From: Stenotrophomonas_A sp036566925
GTDB taxonomy: Bacteria > Pseudomonadota > Gammaproteobacteria > Xanthomonadales > Xanthomonadaceae
Direction of reading: 5' to 3'
Assembly: GCA_036566925.1 (NCBI GenBank)
Contig: DATCVI010000204.1
Coordinates: forward strand, 1 to 42,738
Length of the DNA: 42,738 nucleotides
Part shown: positions 16,568-22,262 of the stretch, in pieces
How the letters are laid out: each line of letters opens with the position of its first letter
How positions within the stretch are numbered: the first letter of the stretch is position 1
The notes under the pieces: generated by a model
Told to the model about the DNA's origin: nothing
The model's input: the letters and a program-made list of their open reading frames with translations, nothing else
Database searches by the model: none
Program-made: the position numbers and the translations under genes

Positions 16568-17113
16568 TCAGGACACTTGCCGCATTGCGGCGGTCGTGGT
16601 GACGACGTCGCCGATCTTGGCATCCACGATCAGCGACAGCGCGCGTTTCTTGACAGCCGCAAGAGCCGCGACCGCGCCGGAGACCACGCGCACATCGTAT
16701 TCGCGCGCGTTGGCATCGACCGCCGTAGCCATCACGCAGGAGTCGGCGGTCATGCCGGTCAGATAGAGGCGGTCGACGGCCAATTTTGCCAACAGCACCG
16801 GCAGCGCCGTAGCCAGGAACGCGGAGTGCTTGGGTTTGAGCACGAAGTAATCTTCGGGGCTGGGCGGGATCAGGTCGACCACCGCCTTGCCGGTGCCCCC
16901 GGAGGCGCGTGCCATCGCCACCAGCTCGCCGAAATCGGCGCGCCAATTGGCGAAGTTGTCGTTGGCGTAGATCACCGGATGGCCATGCCGATGGAAATGC
17001 TCGCGCAGCCGGGCGATGTCCCTTGCTGCGGCCACCACGCTGGCGTGCAGGGCCGGCGCCTCGGGAAAGTCGAAGGCACTGACCATGTCGATGATGATGA
17101 GCGCTGGGCGCAT
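16568..17113 (-). CDS. Isochorismatase-family cysteine hydrolase
   Basis: 181 residues of the isochorismatase-like fold (nicotinamidase/isochorismatase type). Likely catalytic triad: Asp9 in ALIIIDMVSAFDF, Lys93 in VLKPKHSAF and Cys126 in LTGMTADSCVMATA; the family cis-peptide region fits. The substrate cannot be told: the metal ligands typical of nicotinamidase (DxHxxDH) are not obvious, so a generic amidase or isochorismatase-like hydrolase is safest. ATG 17113 has AGGAGGA 8 bases upstream; the longer upstream frame runs through the tRNA remnant and is not coding. It sits just beyond the tRNA-Pro island on the gum side. Confidence 0.85.
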   Translation of the reverse strand: MRPALIIIDMVSAFDFPEAPALHASVVAAARDIARLREHFHRHGHPVIYANDNFANWRADFGELVAMARASGGTGKAVVDLIPPSPEDYFVLKPKHSAFLATALPVLLAKLAVDRLYLTGMTADSCVMATAVDANAREYDVRVVSGAVAALAAVKKRALSLIVDAKIGDVVTTTAAMRQVS

Positions 17114-17183
17114 GCGGGGAGTCCTCCTGGTGCCCAGCATGCGAGAGCGGGTGTATAGCCGTTGCATACGCGGGACAAGCACC

Positions 17184-17217
17184 AAAGAAAAAGGCCTGCA
17201 TCTCGTCGATGCAGGCC
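17184..17217 (-). terminator. Original tRNA-Pro terminator, now separated from the gene
   Basis: On the minus strand a perfect 10-bp stem (GGCCTGCATC/GATGCAGGCC, loop of 5) is followed by TTTTTCTTT. It lies just 3' of the duplicated tRNA-Pro end, where the terminator of the uninterrupted tRNA gene would be. Confidence 0.85.
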
Positions 17218-17226
17218 GTTCTCTTG

Positions 17227-17271
17227 TTTGGTCGGGGTAGCCGGATTCGAACCGACGACCACCAGTCCCCC
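17227..17271. repeat. Left attachment repeat of the island (tRNA-Pro 3' fragment)
   Basis: 45 bases identical to 21458-21502. On the minus strand they hold the tRNA-Pro 3' half from the anticodon through the encoded CCA and two further bases. Only a fragment of the tRNA remains here; homology fades after 17276. This is the copy displaced by integration. Confidence 0.93.
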
Positions 17272-17383
17272 GGACTTGGGCTGTGACCATTCTAAACAAT
17301 CGAAATATTAAGCATTTCCTTCGCGCTTGGATGAGTGCAGATCGCGCAATTCGATCTATCCCAATCAATTACTTACGATGCGT

Positions 17384-17390
17384 TAGGGTG
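17384..17390 (+). promoter_or_regulatory. Candidate integrase arm site, left end
   Basis: TAGGGTG, in the same orientation as three copies near the right end of the island (21374-21402). It lies about 113 bp inside the left repeat. Lambda-type integrases bind such short arm sites with their N-terminal domain. Confidence 0.45.
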
Positions 17391-17527
17391 GGAGCGCTGC
17401 CGGGGTGGCGCGCTACTTCATCCGCAGACGGAGCATCGCATCGCGGACGGCGCCCCAGTTCAGGCCACTCATAGATTTGCTTATACGGAGCTGAGCGAGT
17501 CCGGTGCGAAGAAGCAGGCTCCTTGGC

Positions 17528-18085
17528 TCAACGCTTCCTGGGCAGGGGTTCTGGCGGCGGCGGCGGGAGGGTGATGGTGTGCTCGAGCATCCACGCAGGC
17601 GGGAAGTCGGGCGGCAATTGCTTGCCCTCGCGCAGAAACGCCACTATCGGAGCCAGCGCACCGGTTTGCAGTTCCTGGTCGCTATAGCGACGGCCATAGA
17701 TGAGCTCGATGTCAAGGATCGATCCGTCTTGGGGCACCAACTTGATCGTGTCGGTCTTTGAATTCGTCGCGATCAAATAGTGACGCCCCACCACCAGCGT
17801 GACGCCGCCGCACCAACTGGTCTCGAACACGATCTTCTTGTAACCACGAGAGTCGCCCAGCAACTCCTGGAGCGGACTGATACGCCCCTCGACTTCGGCC
17901 ATGTAGGCGCCGGAACCCAACTCGGTTCGGTGGTAGTCCGCGCGCACCAGTTGGAATATAAAAACGGAAGTGGCCTGCTTCAGCGCTGATTCCAGCGTGG
18001 GCGGCACCGGGTACTGGCAAGCGGACGCAGAGCCGGGAAGTCCCACCAAGCAGGCCAAGGGCAATAAAGCGAGCAGTTTGCGCAT
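17528..18085 (-). CDS. Secreted hypothetical protein, possible NTR/TIMP-like domain
   Basis: 185 residues with a signal peptide (MRKLLALLPLACLVGLPGSASA) whose predicted cleavage leaves Cys23 as first mature residue; a weak lipobox reading (ASAC) would make it a lipoprotein instead. The mature part has the layout of netrin/TIMP-like domains: N-terminal Cys, VFIFQLVRADY strand, then TSWCGGVTLVVGRHYLIAT with Cys92. Only two conserved Cys are seen, so the domain call is tentative. The C-terminus is Pro-rich (LPPPPPEPLP) and ends in RKR. It lies inside the island, transcribed away from the integrase. Function unknown. Confidence 0.7.
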   Translation of the reverse strand: MRKLLALLPLACLVGLPGSASACQYPVPPTLESALKQATSVFIFQLVRADYHRTELGSGAYMAEVEGRISPLQELLGDSRGYKKIVFETSWCGGVTLVVGRHYLIATNSKTDTIKLVPQDGSILDIELIYGRRYSDQELQTGALAPIVAFLREGKQLPPDFPPAWMLEHTITLPPPPPEPLPRKR

Positions 18086-18393
18086 GACTTATCCGAACGC
18101 TGGGTGATGTGGCTCGAGTTCCAGCGCGAATCATGCCCTGAAATGGCGCGCCCGACAGGACTGGTGCGACCGACCCGCGTCCTGCGGATTTCCATAGCGG
18201 CTCGCCCCGCACGCCGGATACCAAGCGAGCCCCACCGAGCGCACGCGTCGTGGCGCGGTGCTGATTGATGGCGGCCGAGTTGCCGATAACCTCACTGCCT
18301 TGCGCGAGTGGTACGCGCTGCAGGGCGTTCACTCCTACGTCTCCACCGAGGCCAACCAATGAACCTGAAGCTCCTCTTGAAAGGAAAGCGCGA
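18086..18393. other. Divergent spacer before the excisionase gene, with a possible gene remnant
   Basis: 308 bases between the secreted-protein gene and xis; promoters for both directions must lie here, but none is clear. On the plus strand one frame stays open from 18198 to a TGA at 18360-18362 and reads like coding sequence near its end (LIDGGRVADNLTALREWY). It has no good start or ribosome site, so it may be the 3' remnant of a lost gene, or a very small gene starting at GTG 18258. Confidence 0.4.
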
Positions 18394-18594
18394 ATGCTGC
18401 TCATGACCGTGTCCGCATGGTCCGCCAAGTATTTCGCGCCAGGCAGCGCGCCGGCAGAGCTGACCATCCGACGCTGGCTCCAGAACGGTGTGCTGCCTGG
18501 CCGCAAGGTCGGCGGCAATTGGTATGTCGACGATCATGCATGGGCCGCCGGCGGCCACGAGCTGGTGATGCGCGTCCTGGCGGCGGCGGGGTAA
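18394..18594 (+). CDS. Excisionase-like small DNA-binding protein
   Basis: 66 residues with a winged-helix/MerR-like excisionase pattern: TVSAWSAKYF, then APAELTIRRWLQNGVLPGRK (recognition helix), then GGNWYVDDHAW. This is the layout of phage Xis and AlpA-like factors, which bend DNA and bias integrase towards excision. AAGGAAAG precedes ATG 18394 by about 6 bases. The stop is 6 bases before the integrase ATG, so the two are one operon (xis-int), the usual order in lambdoid-type modules. Confidence 0.75.
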   Translation: MLLMTVSAWSAKYFAPGSAPAELTIRRWLQNGVLPGRKVGGNWYVDDHAWAAGGHELVMRVLAAAG

Positions 18595-18600
18595 CCTCCG

Positions 18601-19695
18601 ATGATGGGACGTGTTCGATCGCGCAGCAGGGCCGGATGGCCCGACAACCCCTACCCGAACCGGGATGGGTACAAGTACCGGCACCCAGTGACGCGCCGCG
18701 AAACCTGGATGGGTAAGGACAAGGCTAAGGCCTTCGCCGCTGCGAGACAGCTCAATGCGCTTCTCACCCAGGCTACGGACCTGGTGGGCCGCGTCACGGG
18801 CATGGGCAAGACCGTTGCTGACGCAGTGAAGGTGTTTCGCGAAGATGACGTACCGAGTCGAAAGTGGGGAGTTCGGACCGCGGCCGAGTACGCCATCATC
18901 ATCAGGCACATCGAGGCCGGTCTCGGCGATCGCCCGTTGGAAGCGCTGACCGTCAAGGACTGCGCCGAGTGGCTACGGACCGACACCGAATCCGAACGCG
19001 GCCGACAGACCAGGCGGCTCGTCCTCGGCTGGATCCTTGCCTGCGCCGTGGAGGAAGGCTGGATCGAGACTAACCCTGCCCTGGTGACTCGAAAGTTCAG
19101 CTTCACCCGCAAGCGCGAGCGCCTCACGTTGGAGACGTTCCAGGCTATCCGTGCCGCCGCACCTCACTGGCTCCAGGTGGCGATGGATCTTTCGCTGCTG
19201 ACTCTGCTTCGCAGAGACGACATCGTGAGCCTGACCTTCGCCGACGCTCACGATGGTGCCCTCTGGGTAGTGCCAAGCAAAACCGAGCACAGCACGTTGG
19301 TGAAGTTAAAGATCGTGCTTACGCCGGAGCTCCAGTCGGTACTGACGCGCGCGCGCGATCGCGTCGTGTCGCCTTACATCGTGCACCGATTGCCCGAAAA
19401 GGCTAGGCCGCAAGCGAAGCGAGCAAAGGCACGAGACCACCATACTCAGGTCCTCCCGGAGCAGCTGACGCGCGCATTCCAAGAAGCACGTGCCTCAGCC
19501 GGCTTGGCCACCGGAAACGCGCCGACATTCCACGAGATCCGAAGCTTAGGTGGTGCTTTATTGCGGCAGTCAGGCTGGACCCTTCAGCAAGTGCAGCAGC
19601 TGATGGGGCATGCCAGCTCGTCCATGACTTCGATCTATTTAGACGGACACGATGCACCTTGGTCGGAGGTCATCGCGAGCCCGCTTCACGTCTGA
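18601..19695 (+). CDS. int: Tyrosine integrase, lambda type
   Basis: 364 residues. The N-terminal arm-binding domain (residues ~3-45, RSRSRAGWPDNPYPNRDGYK and TRRETWMGKD) resembles that of lambda integrase; a SAM-like core-binding domain follows (~70-165), then the catalytic domain with Arg204/205 (LLTLLRRDDI), Lys227 (PSKTEHS), His311 and Arg314 (FHEIRSLGG), His337 (LMGHASSSM) and nucleophile Tyr346 (SIYLDG). All catalytic residues are present, so it should be active. Its target is evidently the anticodon region of tRNA-Pro. The 3' end overlaps the convergent gene at 19670 by 26 bases. Confidence 0.95.
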   Translation: MMGRVRSRSRAGWPDNPYPNRDGYKYRHPVTRRETWMGKDKAKAFAAARQLNALLTQATDLVGRVTGMGKTVADAVKVFREDDVPSRKWGVRTAAEYAIIIRHIEAGLGDRPLEALTVKDCAEWLRTDTESERGRQTRRLVLGWILACAVEEGWIETNPALVTRKFSFTRKRERLTLETFQAIRAAAPHWLQVAMDLSLLTLLRRDDIVSLTFADAHDGALWVVPSKTEHSTLVKLKIVLTPELQSVLTRARDRVVSPYIVHRLPEKARPQAKRAKARDHHTQVLPEQLTRAFQEARASAGLATGNAPTFHEIRSLGGALLRQSGWTLQQVQQLMGHASSSMTSIYLDGHDAPWSEVIASPLHV

Positions 19696-20065
19696 CCTTC
19701 GATGGATCCAAATCTTTAACATCCCAATCCGCCGACTCGATCAATACCGGTTGTTTCCGCTCCTCTGGGCCCCAGATTGCAGCCGCTTTTCCCCAATAGA
19801 AGAACCATGCCGTGTGACCGCCGCTCAGTTCTTTCTGCTTGCGGGCGCCACCTTGCTTTGTGTAGAGAACTACAAAATCACCAGCCTTCACGTCCTGGTC
19901 GGGGAACCAATACGCATTGACGTCCCCCGAAAGCGGGCCACCGTCGCTCGGTACCGCAGCTAGCAGGACGTATTGCCCCACATCCATGTCGGCTAGGGCC
20001 TTCATCACAAGGCGCTCGTTAGCAATATCGCCCGGGTTCGCTATCGACGAAAACTTCATGTCCAT
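19670..20065 (-). CDS. Hypothetical protein, 131 aa (island cargo)
   Basis: I do not recognise a named family. The protein is soluble, without a signal peptide or membrane helix, and looks like a compact alpha/beta fold: SIANPGDIANERLVMKAL, then YWFPDQDVKAGDFVVLYTK, then TAWFFYWGKAAAIWG. The aromatic-rich strands suggest a small barrel. ATG 20065 lies 3 bases after the stop of the preceding gene, with GGAG 9 bases upstream; an internal ATG at 20059 is also possible. It is probably co-transcribed with the membrane protein gene at 20069-20488 and overlaps the 3' end of the integrase gene by 26 bases. Confidence 0.65.
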   Translation of the reverse strand: MDMKFSSIANPGDIANERLVMKALADMDVGQYVLLAAVPSDGGPLSGDVNAYWFPDQDVKAGDFVVLYTKQGGARKQKELSGGHTAWFFYWGKAAAIWGPEERKQPVLIESADWDVKDLDPSKVRREAGSR

Positions 20066-20068
20066 TCG

Positions 20069-20488
20069 TTAGCGCTCCCCATCAGGACGATGCCAGGATA
20101 CGAAAATGAACACCGCCCCAGCGACAAACAGCAGCGCGGACAACGCCACATTGGGCCAGCTGGAGGGAATAAAGCCCATGAACAGGCTACCCACGGCGAG
20201 CAGTGCGTTCTTCAACTTATCGACAGCCTGGAGGCCCTCTACCCTCTCCTGTAGGACGGCAAGCTTTTTATCGCTCGCATGGAAATCATCCCTGAAGTGC
20301 TCGAGTGCTGACACGCTCGCCTCGGCGACCCAAACCCTGTGTAAAAGCATCTTGTGCACGCCCGGATTTTTCAATTCACCAGCTGCGAGCGATCGCTCCA
20401 GGTTTGCAAAGGGATCTTTCGTTGGAGCCGGATCTCCCGCAACCTGCGTGGAGCCAAGTTCATCTGGTATTTGCTCGATCTGTGGCAT
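20069..20488 (-). CDS. Two-helix membrane protein (island cargo)
   Basis: 139 residues, no known family recognised. A Pro/Asp-rich N-terminus (1-35) is followed by a helical, partly heptad segment (about 40-93, ASDKKLAVLQERVEGLQ) and two closely spaced membrane helices at the C-terminus (about 93-110 and 114-132, VALSALLFVAGAVFIFVSW). The short loop between helices (PSSWPN) suggests a hairpin with most of the protein in the cytoplasm. The ribosome site is a G-rich run before ATG 20488. Such small two-helix proteins sometimes act as membrane-disrupting effectors in defence systems, but nothing here proves that. Confidence 0.65.
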   Translation of the reverse strand: MPQIEQIPDELGSTQVAGDPAPTKDPFANLERSLAAGELKNPGVHKMLLHRVWVAEASVSALEHFRDDFHASDKKLAVLQERVEGLQAVDKLKNALLAVGSLFMGFIPSSWPNVALSALLFVAGAVFIFVSWHRPDGER

Positions 20489-20668
20489 TGCGCCCCCCGC
20501 CGCGACGTAGTCACCTCAATGCTATCGCGACTGCGGTAGTGGAGATAGCCGCCAAGGGGCACGTGGATCTACACTCGAGTCGCCGGAGACAACGCCCACC
20601 CCCTGGGCGCGCAGCCGAGCGTCATCGCCTCCCTTCGCCCCAATCTCCAGCTGTATATATGGAAGCTG

Positions 20669-21316
20669 CTATGGGCCCTGATAGCGTCTAGCCCGGGCCT
20701 GATCGAGATACTTGCGAAATTGGCGATTTGTCTTATCCAAAGACAAGTCAACATGCACAATAGGATTGTCCTTGACGACTTCGGCCATCGGCTTCGTCCG
20801 CAAGAATCTCAATACTCGGATTCGCTCTCTCTCGTAGTACGCGTCCACAACGGCGCTCACTCGCACAACGAGCGCCAAGAACTCGCGTGCAAGATTCTGC
20901 CCTGGACTGCAAATGCGCCTGGGTCGTGCACCGACGGCAACAATCTCATGCTGGCCCATGAGGTTTAAACTTACGACAGCGGTGACCTCGAAGTCCTCGC
21001 CCAGTCCAGCTACGGCGTGGCCGATCATCTTGTCTCTGATGAATCGAAAGTAGTGGTGCGATTCGAACTCCTCATTATTGAGTTCCGGCTCCACCAAGTC
21101 GGCTAGCCATGCCCTACCGGAGAAGCAACGCGCGTACCTTACCAATGCCGTCGTCCAGCAAGCTTCTTCGAGTTCGTCGCACAAATCGTGTATGGGGTCA
21201 TGTATCTCGACGCAGTGATCGAGCATTTCCCGTACCAACTGAAGGTCAGTTCGAACGCCAGCGGCTATCTGCAGCCGCGGTTCGGGAATCGCCAGCCGGT
21301 AGTTGCCGGATTCCAT
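20669..21316 (-). CDS. HEPN-motif protein, possible RNase (island cargo)
   Basis: 215 residues, mainly helical, without signal or membrane segments. The segment HHYFRFIRDKMIGHA has Arg94 and His100 in the R-x5-H arrangement of HEPN RNases, preceded by a helix (ALVRYARCFSGR) like that found in proteins with RDKxxxH-type HEPN sites. HEPN proteins serve as toxins or anti-phage abortive infection effectors; the assignment rests on this motif and helix layout only. I chose ATG 21316 because GGAG is 6 bases upstream; a GTG at 21340 is in frame but lacks a site. A 180-bp gap separates it from the next two cargo genes. Confidence 0.6.
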   Translation of the reverse strand: MESGNYRLAIPEPRLQIAAGVRTDLQLVREMLDHCVEIHDPIHDLCDELEEACWTTALVRYARCFSGRAWLADLVEPELNNEEFESHHYFRFIRDKMIGHAVAGLGEDFEVTAVVSLNLMGQHEIVAVGARPRRICSPGQNLAREFLALVVRVSAVVDAYYERERIRVLRFLRTKPMAEVVKDNPIVHVDLSLDKTNRQFRKYLDQARARRYQGP

Positions 21317-21373
21317 TCTGCTCTCCACGCAATCGACCACATTCTATGTTCTTGAAGCTTGAGTGCCGAGCCA

Positions 21374-21402
21374 TAGGGTGGGCGTAGGGTGAAAATAGGG
21401 TG
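21374..21402 (+). promoter_or_regulatory. Three TAGGGTG repeats with 11-bp period, candidate integrase arm sites
   Basis: TAGGGTG occurs at 21374-21380, 21385-21391 and 21396-21402, exactly 11 bp apart, putting each on the same face of the helix. A fourth copy in the same orientation is at 17384. They lie 56-84 bp inside the right attachment repeat. This fits arm-type sites for the N-terminal domain of the island integrase. Confidence 0.6.
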
Positions 21403-21408
21403 CGAACG

Positions 21409-21441
21409 AAAAACGGCCCACACCGTGACAGTGTAGACCGT
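21409..21441 (-). terminator. Island-supplied terminator for tRNA-Pro
   Basis: On the minus strand an 11-bp stem (ACGGTCTACAC with GTGTGGGCCGT, two G-T pairs, 7-base loop) is followed by TTTTTCGTT. It is just 3' of the intact tRNA-Pro, inside the island. It replaces the original terminator at 17184-17217, which integration moved 4.2 kb away. Confidence 0.8.
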
Positions 21442-21457
21442 TGATCGAAATAGGGAA

Positions 21458-21502
21458 TTTGGTCGGGGTAGCCGGATTCGAACCGACGACCACCAGTCCC
21501 CC
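21458..21502. repeat. Right attachment repeat of the island (inside tRNA-Pro)
   Basis: 45 bases identical to 17227-17271. It covers the anticodon, T arm, acceptor 3' strand and CCA of the intact tRNA-Pro. The sequence differs right at the anticodon loop boundary (21503), so strand exchange probably occurs in the anticodon region, as is common for tyrosine integrases. Confidence 0.93.
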
Positions 21503-21536
21503 AGACTGGTGCGCTACCAGGCTGCGCTATACCCCG
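21460..21536 (-). tRNA. tRNA-Pro (anticodon GGG)
   Basis: 77 nt with acceptor stem CGGGGTA/TACCCCG, discriminator A and encoded CCA. The anticodon stem is CCAGT/ACTGG with loop CTGGGGG, giving anticodon GGG at 21500-21502; the T arm carries GGTTCGAATCC. It is functional despite island insertion, because the element restores the 3' half. Confidence 0.97.
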
Positions 21537-21568
21537 AGAGGTGATGCCCCGCCTTGCGGCGGCCCGCG

Positions 21569-21597
21569 ATTATATCGTCTCTGCGCGGGATTGTCGC
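21569..21597 (-). promoter_or_regulatory. tRNA-Pro promoter
   Basis: A perfect -10 TATAAT (21569-21574) lies 17 bases from GCGACA (21592-21597), which matches TTGACA at four positions. A GC-rich stretch follows the -10, typical of stringently controlled stable RNA promoters. It sits immediately after the merR-type gene. Confidence 0.7.
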
Positions 21598-21603
21598 TTG
21601 CCT

Positions 21604-21960
21604 TCAGCGCCGCAGCAGTTGCAGGACTTCTTCCAGCTCCATGCGCACCTGCTTGACGATCTGGTTGCTCAGCGCCGATTCCTCGCGCGCACCGGCACTA
21701 TCCAGGCGCAGGCGCGCGCCGCCGATAGTGTAGCCCTGTTCGTACAGCAGGCCGCGGATCTGCCGCACCATCAGCACATCGTGGCGCTGGTAGTAACGAC
21801 GGTTGCCGCGGCGCTTGACCGGTTCCAGGCTGGGAAACTCGGTTTCCCAGTAACGCAGCACGTGCGGCTTGACGTCGCACAGCTCGCTCACTTCACCGAT
21901 GGTGAAATAGCGTTTTGCCGGTATCGGCGGTAGTTCGCGGTTACTGCCCGGATCCAGCAT
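21604..21960 (-). CDS. MerR-family transcriptional regulator
   Basis: 118 residues. The N-terminal winged helix (KRYFTIGEVSELCDVKPHVL) is followed by RYWETEFPSLEPVKRRGNRR, the classic MerR DNA-binding signature, then a dimerisation helix at the C-terminus. It lacks an effector domain or the Cys residues of metal sensors. ATG 21960 lies inside the end of ihfA (20-base overlap), with GGAG 6 bases upstream. This merR-after-ihfA pairing is common in gamma-proteobacteria, and its targets are not known. Confidence 0.92.
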   Translation of the reverse strand: MLDPGSNRELPPIPAKRYFTIGEVSELCDVKPHVLRYWETEFPSLEPVKRRGNRRYYQRHDVLMVRQIRGLLYEQGYTIGGARLRLDSAGAREESALSNQIVKQVRMELEEVLQLLRR

Positions 21961-22240
21961 ACGTCTCCACCCGTTCCTTGAGCTTCTGGCCTGGACGGAA
22001 AGTCACCACCGTCCGGGCGGAAATCGGTATTTCCTCGCCGGTCTTGGGATTGCGACCGGGCCTCTGGTTCTTGCGTCGCAGGTCGAAGTTGCCGAAACCC
22101 GACAGCTTCACCTGGCGTCCCTGCTGCAGCGCATCGCGAAGCACGTCGAAGAACGCGTCGACGAACTCCTTGGCTTCGCGCTTGTTCAGACCGACTTCGT
22201 CGAACAGGCGTTCGGCCATTTCCGCTTTGGTCAAAGCCAT
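21941..22240 (-). CDS. ihfA: Integration host factor, alpha subunit
   Basis: 99 residues, HU/IHF fold. It forms a heterodimer with IhfB, binds and sharply bends DNA in transcription, replication and site-specific recombination. The signature GFGNFDLRRKNQRPGRNPKT (beta-arm with the intercalating Pro) and the N-terminal ALTKAEMAERLFDEVGL are clear. It follows pheT by 22 bp, as in E. coli pheST-ihfA. IHF is also the usual partner of lambda-type integrases such as the one in the adjacent island. Confidence 0.97.
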   Translation of the reverse strand: MALTKAEMAERLFDEVGLNKREAKEFVDAFFDVLRDALQQGRQVKLSGFGNFDLRRKNQRPGRNPKTGEEIPISARTVVTFRPGQKLKERVETYAGSGQ

Positions 22241-22262
22241 CGCACTTCCCCCTGATTACTGC

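Larger units (their letters stand above)
17227..21502. mobile_element. Integrative element inserted in tRNA-Pro(GGG), 4.2 kb
   Basis: It is bounded by 45-bp perfect direct repeats (17227-17271 and 21458-21502), one being the 3' half of an intact tRNA-Pro gene. It contains an excisionase-like gene and a tyrosine integrase, a replacement terminator next to the restored tRNA, and TAGGGTG motifs near both ends. Cargo: a secreted protein (17528-18085), and three minus-strand genes (19670-20065, 20069-20488, 20669-21316). No structural phage, replication or conjugation genes are seen, so it is a small genomic island or satellite that would need helper functions for spread. Coding density and base composition differ from the gum genes (more AT-rich intergenic parts). 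Confidence 0.9.

Noticed and set aside
17227..17276. Second functional tRNA-Pro gene at the left end of the island
   Set aside because: Only the 3' half is present; the acceptor 5' strand, D arm and 5' anticodon stem are missing.
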